Positions 24,290 to 35,860 of a DNA stretch of 64,000 nucleotides are shown in pieces. The notes below the pieces were generated by a model, which was not told where the DNA came from, searched no databases, and saw only the letters and a program-made list of their open reading frames with translations. The position numbers were made by a program, and so were the translations under genes. How positions within the stretch are numbered: position 1 is the stretch's first letter; each line of letters starts with the position of its first letter. Origin of the DNA: Limnanthes douglasii subsp. nivea (taxonomy: Eukaryota > Streptophyta > Magnoliopsida > Brassicales > Limnanthaceae). The DNA is taken from NCBI GenBank assembly GCA_036936605.1, contig JAUPFV010000001.1:75597910-75661909 (forward strand), given 5' to 3'.

Positions 24290-24774
24290 TGTTGTTCTGA
24301 AAAGCACTAAAATATATAACTAAATAAGAGCAAGAGAAAAAGAAGACTTACGTGGAAAACCATTCAATGTGAAGGAAAAAATCACAAGCGGCCTCGAGCA
24401 AAACTTTCACTATATGAATAATAGGATTACAAGATTAAATAACTTTTTACACTCACAAATGTAAGGATCTATCTTTTTTTTATTCTATATATCTCTATAT
24501 TTAGCTCACTCAATATAGGTGTTTCTCAAGTTTATTTGATGATAAACTCCACAAATCATCTACCTTTTATAGAACTAAAATGAAGTATTTATACACATTA
24601 ATTAATTGGAAGTTAAAGAGACTCCTCCAAAATTTAATGTACTTTCTTTTCTAGTTTCTTCTTGGAATGCCAAAAACTCTTCTAGAATAATCTTTCAATT
24701 TATTACACTATCCAATTGGGATACCTATTAATTTTATTATATATGCCCTACATAGGTAGGCTGATATATCAACA
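24290..24774 (-). repeat. 5' LTR of the Copia element
   Basis: A 485-bp LTR that on minus begins TGTTGATATATC and ends ACAACA, next to the primer binding site. It is the better-preserved LTR. Confidence 0.8.
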
Positions 24775-24879
24775 ATTTATAGTCGGTCTTGAAGTGTTTC
24801 AAAGCTTTGTGGCTAAAAACCTCCGATAACGCTTCTGAACCCCTAGTTGGAATTATTTTTCATGTCCGAGAAGGTGAGA

Positions 24880-26760
24880 GTTAACATCTTAAACACCCGT
24901 ATTTTTGGGGTGGTTTTTTTATTTCTAAGTATTTTATATTCTTATTTTTTGAGGTTAGATTTTATTCTAATCACTTTCGTAACTACTTGACTTGGAATGT
25001 TAGCAACAAGGATGGATATTTTTTCTCAATGGTTGTGAGCCTTTATTTCGTAATTTTGTAGTTACACTCCAATAGTAGACCATCTCACTGTGATTTTTTT
25101 AATGTTTATCACTTTCTGGAGTGTTCACGAGTTAAAAGGACCAATAAAACAAAAATATGTCACGATGGATGGGACATGGGTCATCTGGAACCCTATTATC
25201 TTTTCTACTCAAAAGTATTTATGCTTATAATGATAGTCATGAACATCATCCTCTATATATTAAATTGGAGACTCTCTTTGCTTCATGTCGTGACCATCTT
25301 TAGGTTTTTCTTTTAGGACTTCAACGTTATCAATAAACCCGAATAACGTACTAGCTCTTTCAATCGGTGTGAGATTGACAAATTCAATCATCATTGTTAT
25401 CAATGTGAGTTAAATGATCTTTACTCATTTGGTTTCCATTTCATTTGGCTCAAAAAAAATCCCTTAAGCCACACAATATCGAGGGATGATTGATTCTTAG
25501 CTAAGGGTGCATAAAACTATAATATTCATTGCCCATTTTGGACCTCCCCAATATTCATATGATTATACTATTACTCTCAATTTGGGTACTTCAAGGCCGC
25601 GTATTAAAAAACCTTTCAAATTTTTTAACATGGTGGATTCTCACTCTCGGCTTTAATGTTCCTCATTAAACCTTAATCGCAAGGAATATATAAATATTAG
25701 CTCTGGGATATTTAATCCCCAAAATCACTTCCTCTCAACCTAATATCATTTAGCTAATGCCTCGTTCAATCATTTGTTGATCTTAGCTGAGATTGTTACC
25801 TCTTCTACCTACATCTCCCTCAAGCATATCTGGAATATTTCTATAATAAAAGTCTAGAGATACTTTTCTCAATCTTTGAGACCATAAGACTAAATTTATT
25901 CATGATAGTATAAAAAATCATATCTTGAGAAATAAAATATTCTCCATCTCTAATAGTAACTGGGACCTTGCCACTTCATCAAACTGCATGGCGAGCATCT
26001 TAGTTAACTATTTTTAAAACCTTCTTGGCTCTTGGTATCTCTTGGGTTAATCTTGTCTTGCTAGAACATCTTTGCTTATTTCTATAAAAATCAATTCTCA
26101 AGATCGTTCTTCGATGATTCGTCATGTTACTTTCTTAGAAATTAAAAGTGCTCATTTTAGTATTGATAACGATAAATCCCCAAGGCCTGATGACTTCAAT
26201 GCTCGTTTCTTCAAGAACTCCTACAATATCGTCGTAAGATATTTGCGATGAGATCTTGTTGTTCTTTAGTTCTGGTCATCTTGAGCAGCCGTGGAACGTC
26301 ACCTTCATTTCCCTAATCTTGAAGAAAGAATCCTCTTTTACCATCGTGGATTTTAGTCCAATTGCATGTTGCAATGTGGTTCACAAAATTATTTTCAAGA
26401 TCCTGGTTGGCAATATCAAATAACCATTTATTTGTCTGATTTCAATTCTCAACCTGCTCTCTTCGCTAACCGTAATATCATGGATAACATCCTCCTCTCT
26501 CAAGGTATTTTATGAGGTTATAATACTAATTGTAAAGGTTCGTGCATCACTCTGAAAATTGATGTAATGAATGCCTTTGAGAACGTTCGGTGACATCTTA
26601 CCGTAGATATCTTGGTGGCCGTGAATTTTCTAGAACAGGTGATTAACTGGATCATTCAATGAATTATAAATCCTCCATACACTATTAATACTAATGGTGA
26701 CCCTCGCGAGAGTTTTTACGCCATCATAGAAAAGTGACTAAATAAAATCATACATTGTAT
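24880..26760 (+). pseudogene. Decayed LINE ORF2 fragment of a third family
   Basis: No long ORF survives, but plus-strand readings show LINE features in order: an endonuclease-like DFNVINKPE near 25318-25345, a FGFHFIWLKK segment near 25420-25460, a FIHDSIKNHILRNKI linker near 25895-25940, then reverse transcriptase IKSAHFSIDNDKSPRPDDFNAR near 26140-26205 and a LKIDVMNAFENVR block near 26545-26590. Stops and frameshifts are frequent. The wording differs from LINE-1 and LINE-2, so it is another lineage. The end near 26760 coincides with a short A-run. Confidence 0.7.
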
Positions 26761-26779
26761 AATACAAAAAAAAAATTGT

Positions 26780-27930
26780 CTATTTATAAAAACCATAGTC
26801 TAAAATGGAAACAAAGACATCAAGTAAACATTACCAACATAAGTCATAATATAAGAGCAATGATTCAAGGAAAAAGAATAGAGCATCACTCTATCACATA
26901 CATAACCTTTGATAATGTCCATCCTTCTAATTAGGTAGTTGATTTAATGAATATTTTTCCCAGACAATGAGCTCTAATGTGTTCATACAAGTATGAAATT
27001 ATCTCTAAATAAAACAATATGTTATAAATATATGATTATTAAAATAATTTTAAATATTGTTAATCATATAATAAGTATAAGTTTATTTACTTAAATCTTT
27101 CTCTTTCAAATCACTTAAAATAGCACATGTAGTGTTTTGAGTCGCACACTAGGGTCCACTAACCTCTTTACCAACAAATTAATAATATTTCAGCCTCGTA
27201 GTGTTGTAGGATTGGTGAGCTATTAAAGTTAGAAATTGGTAGTATATCCAATAATTTAGCATGATCACAAACCGTACAGGTTCTACTTCTAATATTTGGG
27301 AGCATTCCCCAAAGCAAGGTAAACAAATCCAATGAACTCACTCCCAAATTATATCCCTCTGCCATTTTTCCTTGTTGTCCAACAGTAAAGAAAGTCATCC
27401 TTCACATTTTTCTAAATGGTATCCGTGAATAACGTGCATCCAGAAAAAATGCACAAGGTATGCTTGTGATACCTGGTGGAGACTCTTTATATCGATTAAC
27501 TTATGATACAAATACCTCATAAATTTATCCCTAAGGGATGTAAAAACTAAATCTGACTCTTCGTGTATAGTCCAATTGTGCATGGAAATCATGAACTATG
27601 AGTTCCGAAAAGCGGACATAATCGTTATAAATCTCTTCTGTCGTGACCTTCTTGTCCACATCTAATGTTCTACCAACCACCTAGAAGCATCTCTAAACAA
27701 AGATATCTTCTAGTGTGAGAGTCATCTCCCCAAAGCCAAATTGCATATGTTGGTTATTGGTGTCAACGTTTAACAAAAACCTCATTCAACACTGGACTAG
27801 TTTAATATCTAGCCATATAACCAATCAGAGGACCAAATGGAGTACCGACCATAAACCTCTTTACTATAAGATGGGTTTTCAGGTCTCACATACGCAATAC
27901 CAAGTAATGAGCCTAGATGGCGAGAGAAAT
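26780..27930 (-). pseudogene. Plant mobile domain (aminotransferase-like) transposon relic, copy 1
   Basis: On minus, the segment from about 27770 reads FGEMTLTLEDIFV, followed by a GRTLDVDKKVT-like stretch. This is the characteristic opening of the plant mobile domain found in plant transposon proteins. Downstream fragments at 27592-27395 and 27398-27168 continue the protein (LVHFFWMHVI, then WGMLPNIRSRT). Stops separate the pieces. A paralogous relic with the same flanking DNA lies at 49990-51390, so both derive from one repeat family. Confidence 0.6.
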
Positions 27931-27959
27931 ATGAGGCTATAAAAGAAAACAATGGATAA

Positions 27960-28965
27960 GAACAACTTTATTTATTAAGATATATATAAAAATAAATAAA
28001 TTAATATAATAATTATAAACTTAGCCTTATGCAAGTATGACACAAAGTTTATCACTATCAGGCTTATGTTGATCGTGGTGTAGTAGACTTCACCGTGATA
28101 ACCCCAAAACATGCTCACGACAAAATAAGAAACAAAACCTATTGGAAATGTGCAACATGACTTCATCACAATTGGAAAAGTGTTGATCACGGTAAAACGA
28201 ACATCGTGATGATTACAAAAGTGTTGATCACGGTAAAATAAACTTCGTCGTGGCAAACATTCAGATTGTCAATATCAACTTAGAATTTTTGATTACCAAC
28301 ATTAGGTAACTATTCCAACTGAAACGTTTCTGTGACCGGAACATCGCTGATCGCGACAAAGTCTGACAGTTGTGTTCTTGTAAATAATTGAATTTTTTAA
28401 AAATTATTTCGAAAACAGTTGTAGCTTTATCTAAATATTTATAAATGATTACAACTATTTGGAATGTTTTTATCATTCAATATTTAAAAAACAAATCACA
28501 ACTCCATATTAAATTTTCGAAACTATCTATTACATATGTCTCTCTTATTTTAATCAAACTGTATCAAATATGATCTAATATTTTCTTTGTATTTGAGTTA
28601 AAAAAAGTTGTTATATTATAAAAATATTCCTATAAACATCAAACAATAAATTAATGAGAAAAAAAACGTAAACATACTTATATTAAACTCCACGGTAGTT
28701 TTTTGAAAATTTCAAATAGAGTTTATTGTTATAAACTATCGTTTCCCATTTTATTTTCTAACTTCTGACAAAAAATTAAAAATTATAAAATATAGATGTA
28801 AATTAAAAAAAAAATATAAAACATATTTTTATTGAACACACACGACTGTATATAAAAAAATATATTAGAAAATAGGCTATGGATAAATCTCATCCTATAT
28901 AATGTTAACCAGTCCTAAAAATAGAAGATTTTTGTATTTTTACTGTTTTATTTTTACATCCTGTT
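27960..28965. other. AT-rich spacer with a short direct repeat
   Basis: No gene. Within 28056-28260 the phrase AAAGTGTTGATCACGGTAAA occurs twice and related ATCGTGATGA/ATCACGG words recur. The rest is AT-rich with no recognised feature. Confidence 0.5.
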
Positions 28966-29322
28966 TGTTCCCCTACCGGGTGAGACCTCCTCAACCGTCG
29001 GGTGACTTGTATTCATCCGACCGGAAACTTTTCCGGTTGAACAGTTCTCATTTGACGGGATAAAAAAATATTTTTGCTATGTTTTTTAATTGAAAACTTT
29101 TTAGATGATTATCTTCTTTAAATCAAATTTAACCAACTCCTTAAAATATAAATTTATTTATTGTAAATATACTATTCTATAGGAGGCTTACAAGGATAAG
29201 TACTGTCACTTCTAGAGAGAGTTATGGTATTCGATTCTTTATCAAAAACACCTCATTTCAGAGGTTAGAGAATCACATGTTACATATGATGTGACATCAC
29301 TATGGTTAGAGAACGTAAAACC
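28966..29322. repeat. Direct repeat R1 (about 355 bp)
   Basis: Begins CCCCTACCGGGTGAGACCTC and ends GTTAGAGAACGTA. It is nearly identical to R2 at 30073-30423. The pair flanks the TTTGG minisatellite and the Copia LTR remnant. Confidence 0.85.
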
Positions 29323-29379
29323 GTGAATTCAAATTGATTTTGATTTTGATTTTGGAAATTTAAAATTGGCAATTGGAAA

Positions 29380-29860
29380 TTGAGTTTAGTTTGGTTTTTG
29401 GATATTAGTTTGGTATTTGGATTTGAGATTGGATTTGTTTGGGTATTTGGCATTGAGATTTCGTCTGGATTTCGTTTTGGTGTTTAGATGTCGTTCTTCG
29501 TTTATAGATTTCGTTTATCTTCGTTTGAAGTTGTTTGGATTCGTTTTGACTCCGTTTGGACTTGTTTGGCTTTATTTTGGATTCGTTTGGATTTGTTTGG
29601 CTTTATTCTGGCTTCGTTTGGCTTGGTTCAGCTTCGTTTGGATTCGTTTGGCTTCGTTTGGACTTGTTTGGTTTTGTTTTGGCTATGTTTGGCTTTGCCT
29701 GACTTTGTTTAGATTTGTTTGGTGTTTGGATTTCGTTTGGATTAGTTTTGAGTTTTGGAGATTGGAGATTGGAGCTTGACGATTGGAGTTTGAAGATTGG
29801 AGTTTGATTTTTTGCTTTTTTGACGTTTCGATTTTGGTTATGATGTTTTGTTTTGATTCA
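29380..29860. repeat. Degenerate TTTGG-type minisatellite
   Basis: Tandem variants of TTCGTTTGGATTTGTTTGGC, about 10-15 bp per unit, first purine-poor then with GATTGGAG units near 29750-29800. It produces a low-complexity Leu/Phe/Trp reading that is not a gene. Confidence 0.75.
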
Positions 29861-29940
29861 TTGATGTTTCAATTTTGTTTCTTTTATTTTGTGTAACAAA
29901 CTCTCAATGCAAGAATAAGCATTGCGAGTTTGAGAGAGGG

Positions 29941-30076
29941 TGTTAGAGATATAAGGCCTAAGCCCATTAGCCCATATAGTTTATCTATAAATAATAGATT
30001 TAGACTCTATGTAATATATACTTTCTAAATAATAAAAAACCCTAGCCGTTCTCTTTTCTTCTTTTGTTCTCTAACA
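29941..30076 (+). repeat. Small Copia-type LTR (3' LTR) with adjacent polypurine tract
   Basis: A 136-bp unit starting TGTTAGAGATATAAGGCC and ending TTCTCTAACA, with a TATA-like CTATAAATAATAG inside. It is directly preceded by GAGAGAGGG, a polypurine tract. These are the terms of a small Copia LTR at its 3' junction. The internal region upstream is not recognisable and no 5' LTR was found. Confidence 0.65.
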
Positions 30077-30423
30077 CCCCTACCGGGTGAGACCTCCTCA
30101 ACCGTCGGGTAACTTGTATTCATCCGACCGAAACTTTTCCGGTTGAACAGTTCTCATTTGACGGGATAAAAAAATATTTTTGCTATGTTTTTTAATTGAA
30201 AACTTTTTAGATGATTATCTTCTTTAAATCAAATTTAACCAACTCCTTAAAATATAAATTTATTTATTGTAAATATACTATTCTATAGGAAGCTTACAAA
30301 GATAAGTACTGTCACTTCTAGCGAGAGTTATGGTATTCGATTCTTTAACAAAAACACCTCCTTTGAGAAGTTAGAGAATCACATGTTACATATGACGTGG
30401 CATCACTATGGTTAGAGAACGTA
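30073..30423. repeat. Direct repeat R2
   Basis: Second copy of R1, starting right at the end of the small LTR (CCCCTACCGGGTGAG) and ending GTTAGAGAACGTA. Differences from R1 are scattered single bases. Confidence 0.85.
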
Positions 30424-30443
30424 GTAGCGTGTTTCTTCATATG

Positions 30444-30841
30444 TAGGGTTGGCAAATGAGTTTGGAACTGCGAGAAAAAATTGGGACCTGTCAGTATCCC
30501 GGTAGGTAACTTTAAATCCGGGCCGTTATATCTGCAACCCGTCAGACCTGTTTACTTGTTAGACCTGAATAAGTAGTAACCCGGTAGACCTGCAACCCGG
30601 CAGACCAGTTTAAATATTATAAGTGTTGTAATTATTTTATAAACCAAAATCATATCTGAAGTTATATTTTAAAAAAAAATTATAATGTATATGATTATAA
30701 ATTTATTATTACATTTTGGTTAGTATTAATTTGTTTTGGTTATTAATATTTTAAGGGTTGTAATATCATATTTGAATTATAATTCCGAACAAACGTGCTA
30801 AATATGATGAAATATTTTGAGTGTTAGCCGAAATATTTTTC
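30444..30841. mobile_element. Left end of a hAT-like element related to P1, truncated
   Basis: Starts TAGGGTTGGCAAATGAGT, close to the complement of the P1 right terminus (TAGAGGTGTCAAACGGGT). It is followed by CCGGTAG, AACCCGTCAGACCTG and CAACCCGGCAGACC words like those at the P1 and P2 ends. After about 400 bp it is cut by the F-box/PP2 copy C segment. Confidence 0.5.
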
Positions 30842-31383
30842 GAAAACTTAAAGACTAACTATAAAACCTATATTACACAAGTGCAACATAACCATTCATA
30901 GATTATCAAAATGAGTTCCGCAAACATAACATACGAGTTTTTCGACTGATGTAAATACTACTAAAATGAGATTGGCATACATAGAAAACTGTATCCTTGG
31001 CTTATTTAGTTATTAACTGTTTTAGGCCTGATTTCGATACCTTGACTGATTATGCCACCCGTTCCATCAACGTTTTTGGTCACCGTTATAATTACTTCTA
31101 GTTCCTCATCTAAGTCTCCTTCATTGTAGAAGTCTCCTACCTCTATCTCGAGCCACCCATCTCCTCTTTCTTTTAAGTCCGGAATTGTTTCTCTTGGAGG
31201 ATAAAAGATAGCAAGTCGATGAAATATTCCACGCCTTGAAATATCAGGTCGCGGTCCACACCTAGAAGTATCATGTCGCGGTCCATGCCTTGGAATATCA
31301 CGTCGAGTCATACGCCTTGAAACATCACGTCGAGTTCCATTCGTATCGTAGCGATATAGAAAAATCGTTCTCTTATTGCTTTT
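30842..31383 (-). pseudogene. F-box/PP2 gene fragment C (part of last exon plus 3' flank)
   Basis: About 540 bp match 44510-45050 of gene B with only a handful of base differences seen by eye. The copy covers the C-terminal half of the PP2 domain, including the four 27-bp repeats (31231-31338), and the 3' flank. It stops abruptly inside exon 3, where a 17-bp unit AAGTACTAATAAGCTTT is duplicated (31384-31400, 31401-31417). F-box and the first two exons are absent, so it is a displaced fragment and not a gene. Confidence 0.88.
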
Positions 31384-33609
31384 AAGTACTAATAAGCTTT
31401 AAGTACTAATAAGCTTTAGATGTTGGTTAAAATATACATAGGAAATGTTTAGATGTTGTTTGCTAGCAACATCATTATAATTGATTTAGCAAACGTAATT
31501 ATAAGTTGTCTATCAACGTTAATATGTTGTATTATCATTGTAAAAATAATGTAAATATGATGTATCTCGCAATGGCAGCTGTCTAAGTATTTCGTATGCT
31601 CGTTTGATTCAGGTTGAAAAATTGAAGAAAGACTTGAACGAACTGAAACAGAAGCTGGAGGTGGAAGATGAAAGAGTGGATGGTGAGGATGATGATCTGC
31701 TGAACACCTTATCAATGCCATTTTACCGTATTGATGAGGACGATGTTGAAACTGTGGATGCAAACATTACTGAGAATGTGGTTAAGGAAACACTGGTTTA
31801 CAAATCTCGGAGGCATGGATTTGTTCCCAAGAGGAACCAACAAGTTTCTGATACCGAAAAAGCAATAGAAGAAGAGGATGTTTAGGGGTAGTCAACAGCA
31901 GAAGAACATAAGGATCTTGAGACAACTGAGGAAAAAGAAAGTGAAGTATCAGAGGAGGAGAAGTTAGAAGTTGATGGAGGGCAATCCGAAACACCTGTTG
32001 AACCAATGCAAGAAAGTACTACACCGGAAGCTATTGTTGTTGATGTCACTGGGAAGCAGAAAAGGACTACAATAATTGGTTGTGACGCTGGTAATGAGAA
32101 AGGGGAGGTGGCAGAAAAATTATCACCCCTAACTCATGCTGCCGGTGCGCAAAATGAAGTTTTCGTAGCTGAACAGGGACACGGAGTTGGAAACAAAAAG
32201 GTTGAACGACAGGAGCTGATGGTGGACAGAATTGATTTGTTGGACAAAGGTTCCAACGAAGGAACGAAAACACTGAAATAATAGTTGGAGGACTCTGAAA
32301 AAACCGTAGAGGAAGGACAAAATGCGGAGACAGGTCAAGACAAAGAAGAAGCTGACACAGTAGCAACTACTGTGTTGGAGAACGCAGCCACAGAACTACA
32401 GGGGCCAGAACCTGTCTCTGAGAATGTGGTGGAGAATGTGGCTGAAGATATAAGTGGATCTTAAAATCGTTAAGATTCATATTTTTTTAGTAATTATGTT
32501 TTGGCTGGTTTTGAAATGTTCAAACTCTAGATTGGATAACATTTAAGATTGGTTGTTTTTTGTATCAAAAAGTTGGTTTGACAGTATCTGTGTAGTGTAA
32601 GACATGATTTCAATGATTGTCTCAATGAGTATTAGTTGATGCATGTTTGACAAATCGCAAACACAATATGTATATAGTCTGATAGATACAAAATATGTAG
32701 AATACCGTTTTCATTGCAAACAAGCCGCAATGTATAATAGGCGTAAATAGCATCGTTCTATTGGAAACCCATCTAGCAATGATAGTTGTGCTTATATCGC
32801 AATGTATGTTGATAATATTGTCATGTTATGTTATTAGGAAATGGAAACAGCGGCGCCTGAAGACACACGACATTCTAATGTAAAGATCTTGGCATACACT
32901 GGGATTGAAAAAGCAGTAAAGTGCGAACAACTATCGCAAGCTGTCTCTCCATTAAAGGTGATTCCAATTATCAACGGAGAAGAGCGATCCGCAGAGAAGA
33001 TTGAAAAAGTGTCACAGGTCGAGCAATCTCTGTACGCAACACCACAACAACATAAAGCAACATCTAACGATCTGATTGTCCGATCGGTTACACCGTTGGC
33101 TGACGATAGCTTTGTAGACTACACTCAATCATTTTATGCAGAAGTTGACAAGGCTGTTGAAAATTCAAACGAGAAGAGACGTACACTGGACTCCATCGAG
33201 GAAAAATAAACAGACGTTGGCGTAAGTAGATATATTGTATTATCAATAAACCTTTAAAAAGTAATGTTAACAGTTTACTCTGATGCTTTATATTAGGTGC
33301 CCGTTGATGAAATGCCTAAATGGAACTTACTTACTCCAACGCAGGTTAAACAACAACAGACTGTGGTCGTAGATTGGTCGTTCCCGACAGAGACAACAAA
33401 ACTGATCAATGTCAGTGAGTACGAGAAAGTGATGAAACTTGCCAAGGAAGAAAAACAAGAAGATCCAGAAGTATGGTACTTGCCAATAACGGAGTTCTCC
33501 TATAGGCTTTCCATTAGTGTGACCGAGATAATGAAACTGCCTAACGAAACTCAAGTTGACTTCAAGGTAATAAGGTTTCAGGTTGTATCTATCATAGTAA
33601 ATTTGTAAG

Positions 33610-33666
33610 TCTAGCAATGTGTCTATGTACGTCTAGCAATATTAATATGCAGCATCTAGCAATGTG
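33610..33666. repeat. Three motif copies in a Ulp1-gene intron
   Basis: TCTAGCAATGT, TCTAGCAATAT and TCTAGCAATGT follow one another at 33610, 33632 and 33655, within the intron after 33566. Confidence 0.8.
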
Positions 33667-34214
33667 TCTCATTGAAGTTATAGTCTTAGTTGTCAACCTA
33701 TAAACCGTTGGTTATTCTTTTGAGTAATTTTCATTCAACTGATTTGAGCTTGTAATTGTGTTTTGATAGATAATAGATGCTTGGATATATAAGCTGTTAA
33801 AGGATTCAGATTGGAAAGTCCCTCTGAAAGGGTTTGATGATGAGTATTCATATATGATCAGCGCCATTCAAATAACTAGAATTGCAACTGTAAGTTCCCC
33901 GGGAATTATGTGTCTTATATTGGAAACATCTACTTCCTATAGTAATGACGCAAATTTGTAGGGAACACTGGCTATCAAGGGAGATTTGTCTGTCATTGTG
34001 GACAAGGTTTTTGAACAATGAAACCAGACACATATGTTGCACTTGTTCCTCTTTGTACCGTTAACACGTCTGGCGTGAACCACTGGACGCTCCTGGTTAT
34101 AGACATGGAGAATGGGGCTACCAGTAGCTACAACCCACTGTTGCCGTGGAGCAAACACATTGTCGATAAGACGAAAAACACAGCTGATGCTCTAGTATCA
34201 AATTTAATGCTAAG

Positions 34215-34309
34215 GATCTTGGTTGCCTATCTAGCAATGTCGTATACTATATCTATCAATGCATATAGAAGTACATAGCAATGTAACTATGGATTACTTG
34301 ATTATGCAG
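34215..34309. repeat. Three motif copies in the intron between the two peptidase exons
   Basis: TATCTAGCAATGTC, TATCTATCAATGC and ACATAGCAATGTA lie in the roughly 95-bp intron that splits the catalytic His exon from the catalytic Cys exon. Confidence 0.75.
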
Positions 34310-34559
34310 CTGGCCTATTGCATGAAGAAAAAATACATACCTTATGTAAAAGGTGGATACAAAATAAAGACAATGAGAAATATCCCACAACATGAGAATG
34401 ATAGCCTTGACTGCGGTGTTTTTGTTTGTAAGTACGCAAAAGACATCATTACGAGAGGGTATGTTCAGCGAGAATATGGAAAGGAAATGTCGGCCGAAAC
34501 AAGAGCTGAAATATTTAAGCATTTCATGAATGATCAAAACACAAACAAACATTGGTAGT

Positions 34560-35480
34560 ATGTAATTCATTTTTTTGGTACCCACTTCTATGATTCGGAT
34601 AGATTAGGATGGGTGAATTATACAATTAATATGAACTTATTAGAAAACTCTCGTATCAACAACAATTTTCACATCACTGTTACATCCTTCAATGGTGAAT
34701 CTAGTAATTTCTATATGTTGTATCTATTAGAGTAATTTTCAAGTAAATCGCAATGTCTTTATTATTACCTATCAGACGTGAATTAAAATATCTATCAATG
34801 TTATATAATGTATCTATCAGACCACTTTTTAACGGATCTAGCAACTACATAGTGCGACATCTAGCGTAGTCTATATAGTCTTATCTATCAGACTATTATT
34901 GACGGATCTACTAATATACGTTTGTCCTATCTATCATACTTAGACTAACTTATCTAGCAATGTCTATTTTTTCGAATCTATCAGAATCCTAAACAAGTGG
35001 TGTATGTAGCAATATACAAAATTCGTATCTATCAGACTTAAACTCAAGTAAATATAAAGGGAAATGTTTTTCTAAACTACCTTGGAAGATCCTGCCTTTG
35101 TTGCATGAATAAATTTCACATCACTAATCAATTCCTCAATGATGTATCAATTCTTCCTATCTAGCAGACATTTACTCAATTATCTATCATACTTATATCC
35201 AAATACATATCAATGTCTATCCGTCTTATCTATCGGAGTTATAATCAAGTGTCTATGATAGTCTGAATTACATATCTATCAGACTAATTATCTAGTATCT
35301 AAGAATGTCCACATGTCAAAACAGCTTTGTTACGAACCATATAGTCCACTTTTGGATTATGTGTCTATCAAAGTCGATACCATTTAGCAACATCAGTATT
35401 ACGTATCTAGCACGGAAAGGTTTTATATTTTAAATATTATATATCTAGCATTGTCGATTAGGCGTAAATCGCATATAACA
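34560..35480. repeat. Motif-dense non-coding spacer 1 of the MULE
   Basis: About 25 copies by eye of a degenerate motif with cores TCTATCAGAC, TCTATCAATG, TCTAGCAATG and TCGCAATG, mostly in plus orientation and irregularly spaced every 20-60 bp. There is no ORF. The copies are too diverged and too irregular to be a satellite. The density drops sharply at the acidic gene. Confidence 0.8.
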
Positions 35481-35744
35481 TATTAGTGATGGACCAACTA
35501 TATATTTGGATTGGAGGATATGTTTATTGGTAGATGAGTAAATTTAATTTTTCGAAATGACTGTTAACTACACCTATCACTCATTAGAAGTAAATGTATT
35601 AAACCTATTGGTTAGATTGAAAGTTGAAAAGACAAAGGTAGATGGACTTGAATGATTACATGCATTAAATAGATGTGTGCCATTAAATTTGTGAAAGTAA
35701 TTATGGTTGCTAGATGGGACTTAGCCTTGAGCATTGTGTTTTGC

Positions 35745-35752
35745 TATAAATA
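35745..35752 (+). promoter_or_regulatory. TATA box of the acidic-protein ORF
   Basis: TATAAATA lies 116 bp upstream of the ATG at 35861, followed by CATCTCACACTT as a plausible start region and an A/C-rich leader. This is a typical plant core promoter. Confidence 0.7.
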
Positions 35753-35860
35753 GAGGTTGATAGTTGAACGTATTCATCTCACACTTCTCTGCAAAGCAAA
35801 AAACCAACCAGCAAACCACCAGCCACTCTAGCCTAAGTTGAAACCAAACCACCATCGGTA

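Larger units (their letters stand above)
20150..24774 (-). mobile_element. Ty1/Copia retrotransposon (Tnt1-like), decayed, minus orientation
   Basis: A complete but heavily mutated Copia element read from right to left: 5' LTR, primer binding site, gag zinc knuckle, protease, integrase, reverse transcriptase, RNase H, polypurine tract and partial 3' LTR. The gene order with integrase before reverse transcriptase, and the wording of the protease and integrase segments, place it near Tnt1-type elements. The 3' LTR is recognisable only over about 120 bp, so that end is truncated or very diverged. Confidence 0.88.
31613..34558 (+). pseudogene. Ulp1/C48 cysteine protease gene of the MULE, spliced, 5'-truncated and broken
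   Basis: Exons judged from AG/GT borders and open frames: 31613 to about 32460, 32838-33221, 33297-33566, 33770-33889, 33962 to about 34214 and 34310-34558. The early exons encode an acidic, coiled-coil-like linker. The last two encode the Ulp1-type peptidase with the His in NHWTLLV, a YNPLLP segment where family members have YDSL (catalytic Asp replaced by Asn), the oxyanion Gln in IPQHEND and the nucleophile in DSLDCGVFVC. Breaks: TAG at 31883 and 31889, TAA at 32279, TAA at 33207 and a frame change near 34015. In VANDAL elements the equivalent protein (VANC) is an anti-silencing factor; the DUF1985-type N-terminus expected for such proteins would lie in the missing 5' exons. Introns carry the element-wide motif. 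Confidence 0.72.

Noticed and set aside
29417..29779. 120-residue ORF rich in Leu, Phe and Trp
   Set aside because: It is the translation of the TTTGG-type minisatellite. Two overlapping frames give the same kind of low-complexity protein.
30842..31383. Fragment C as a functional F-box/PP2 gene
   Set aside because: It has only part of the last exon and no F-box, splice acceptor or promoter.
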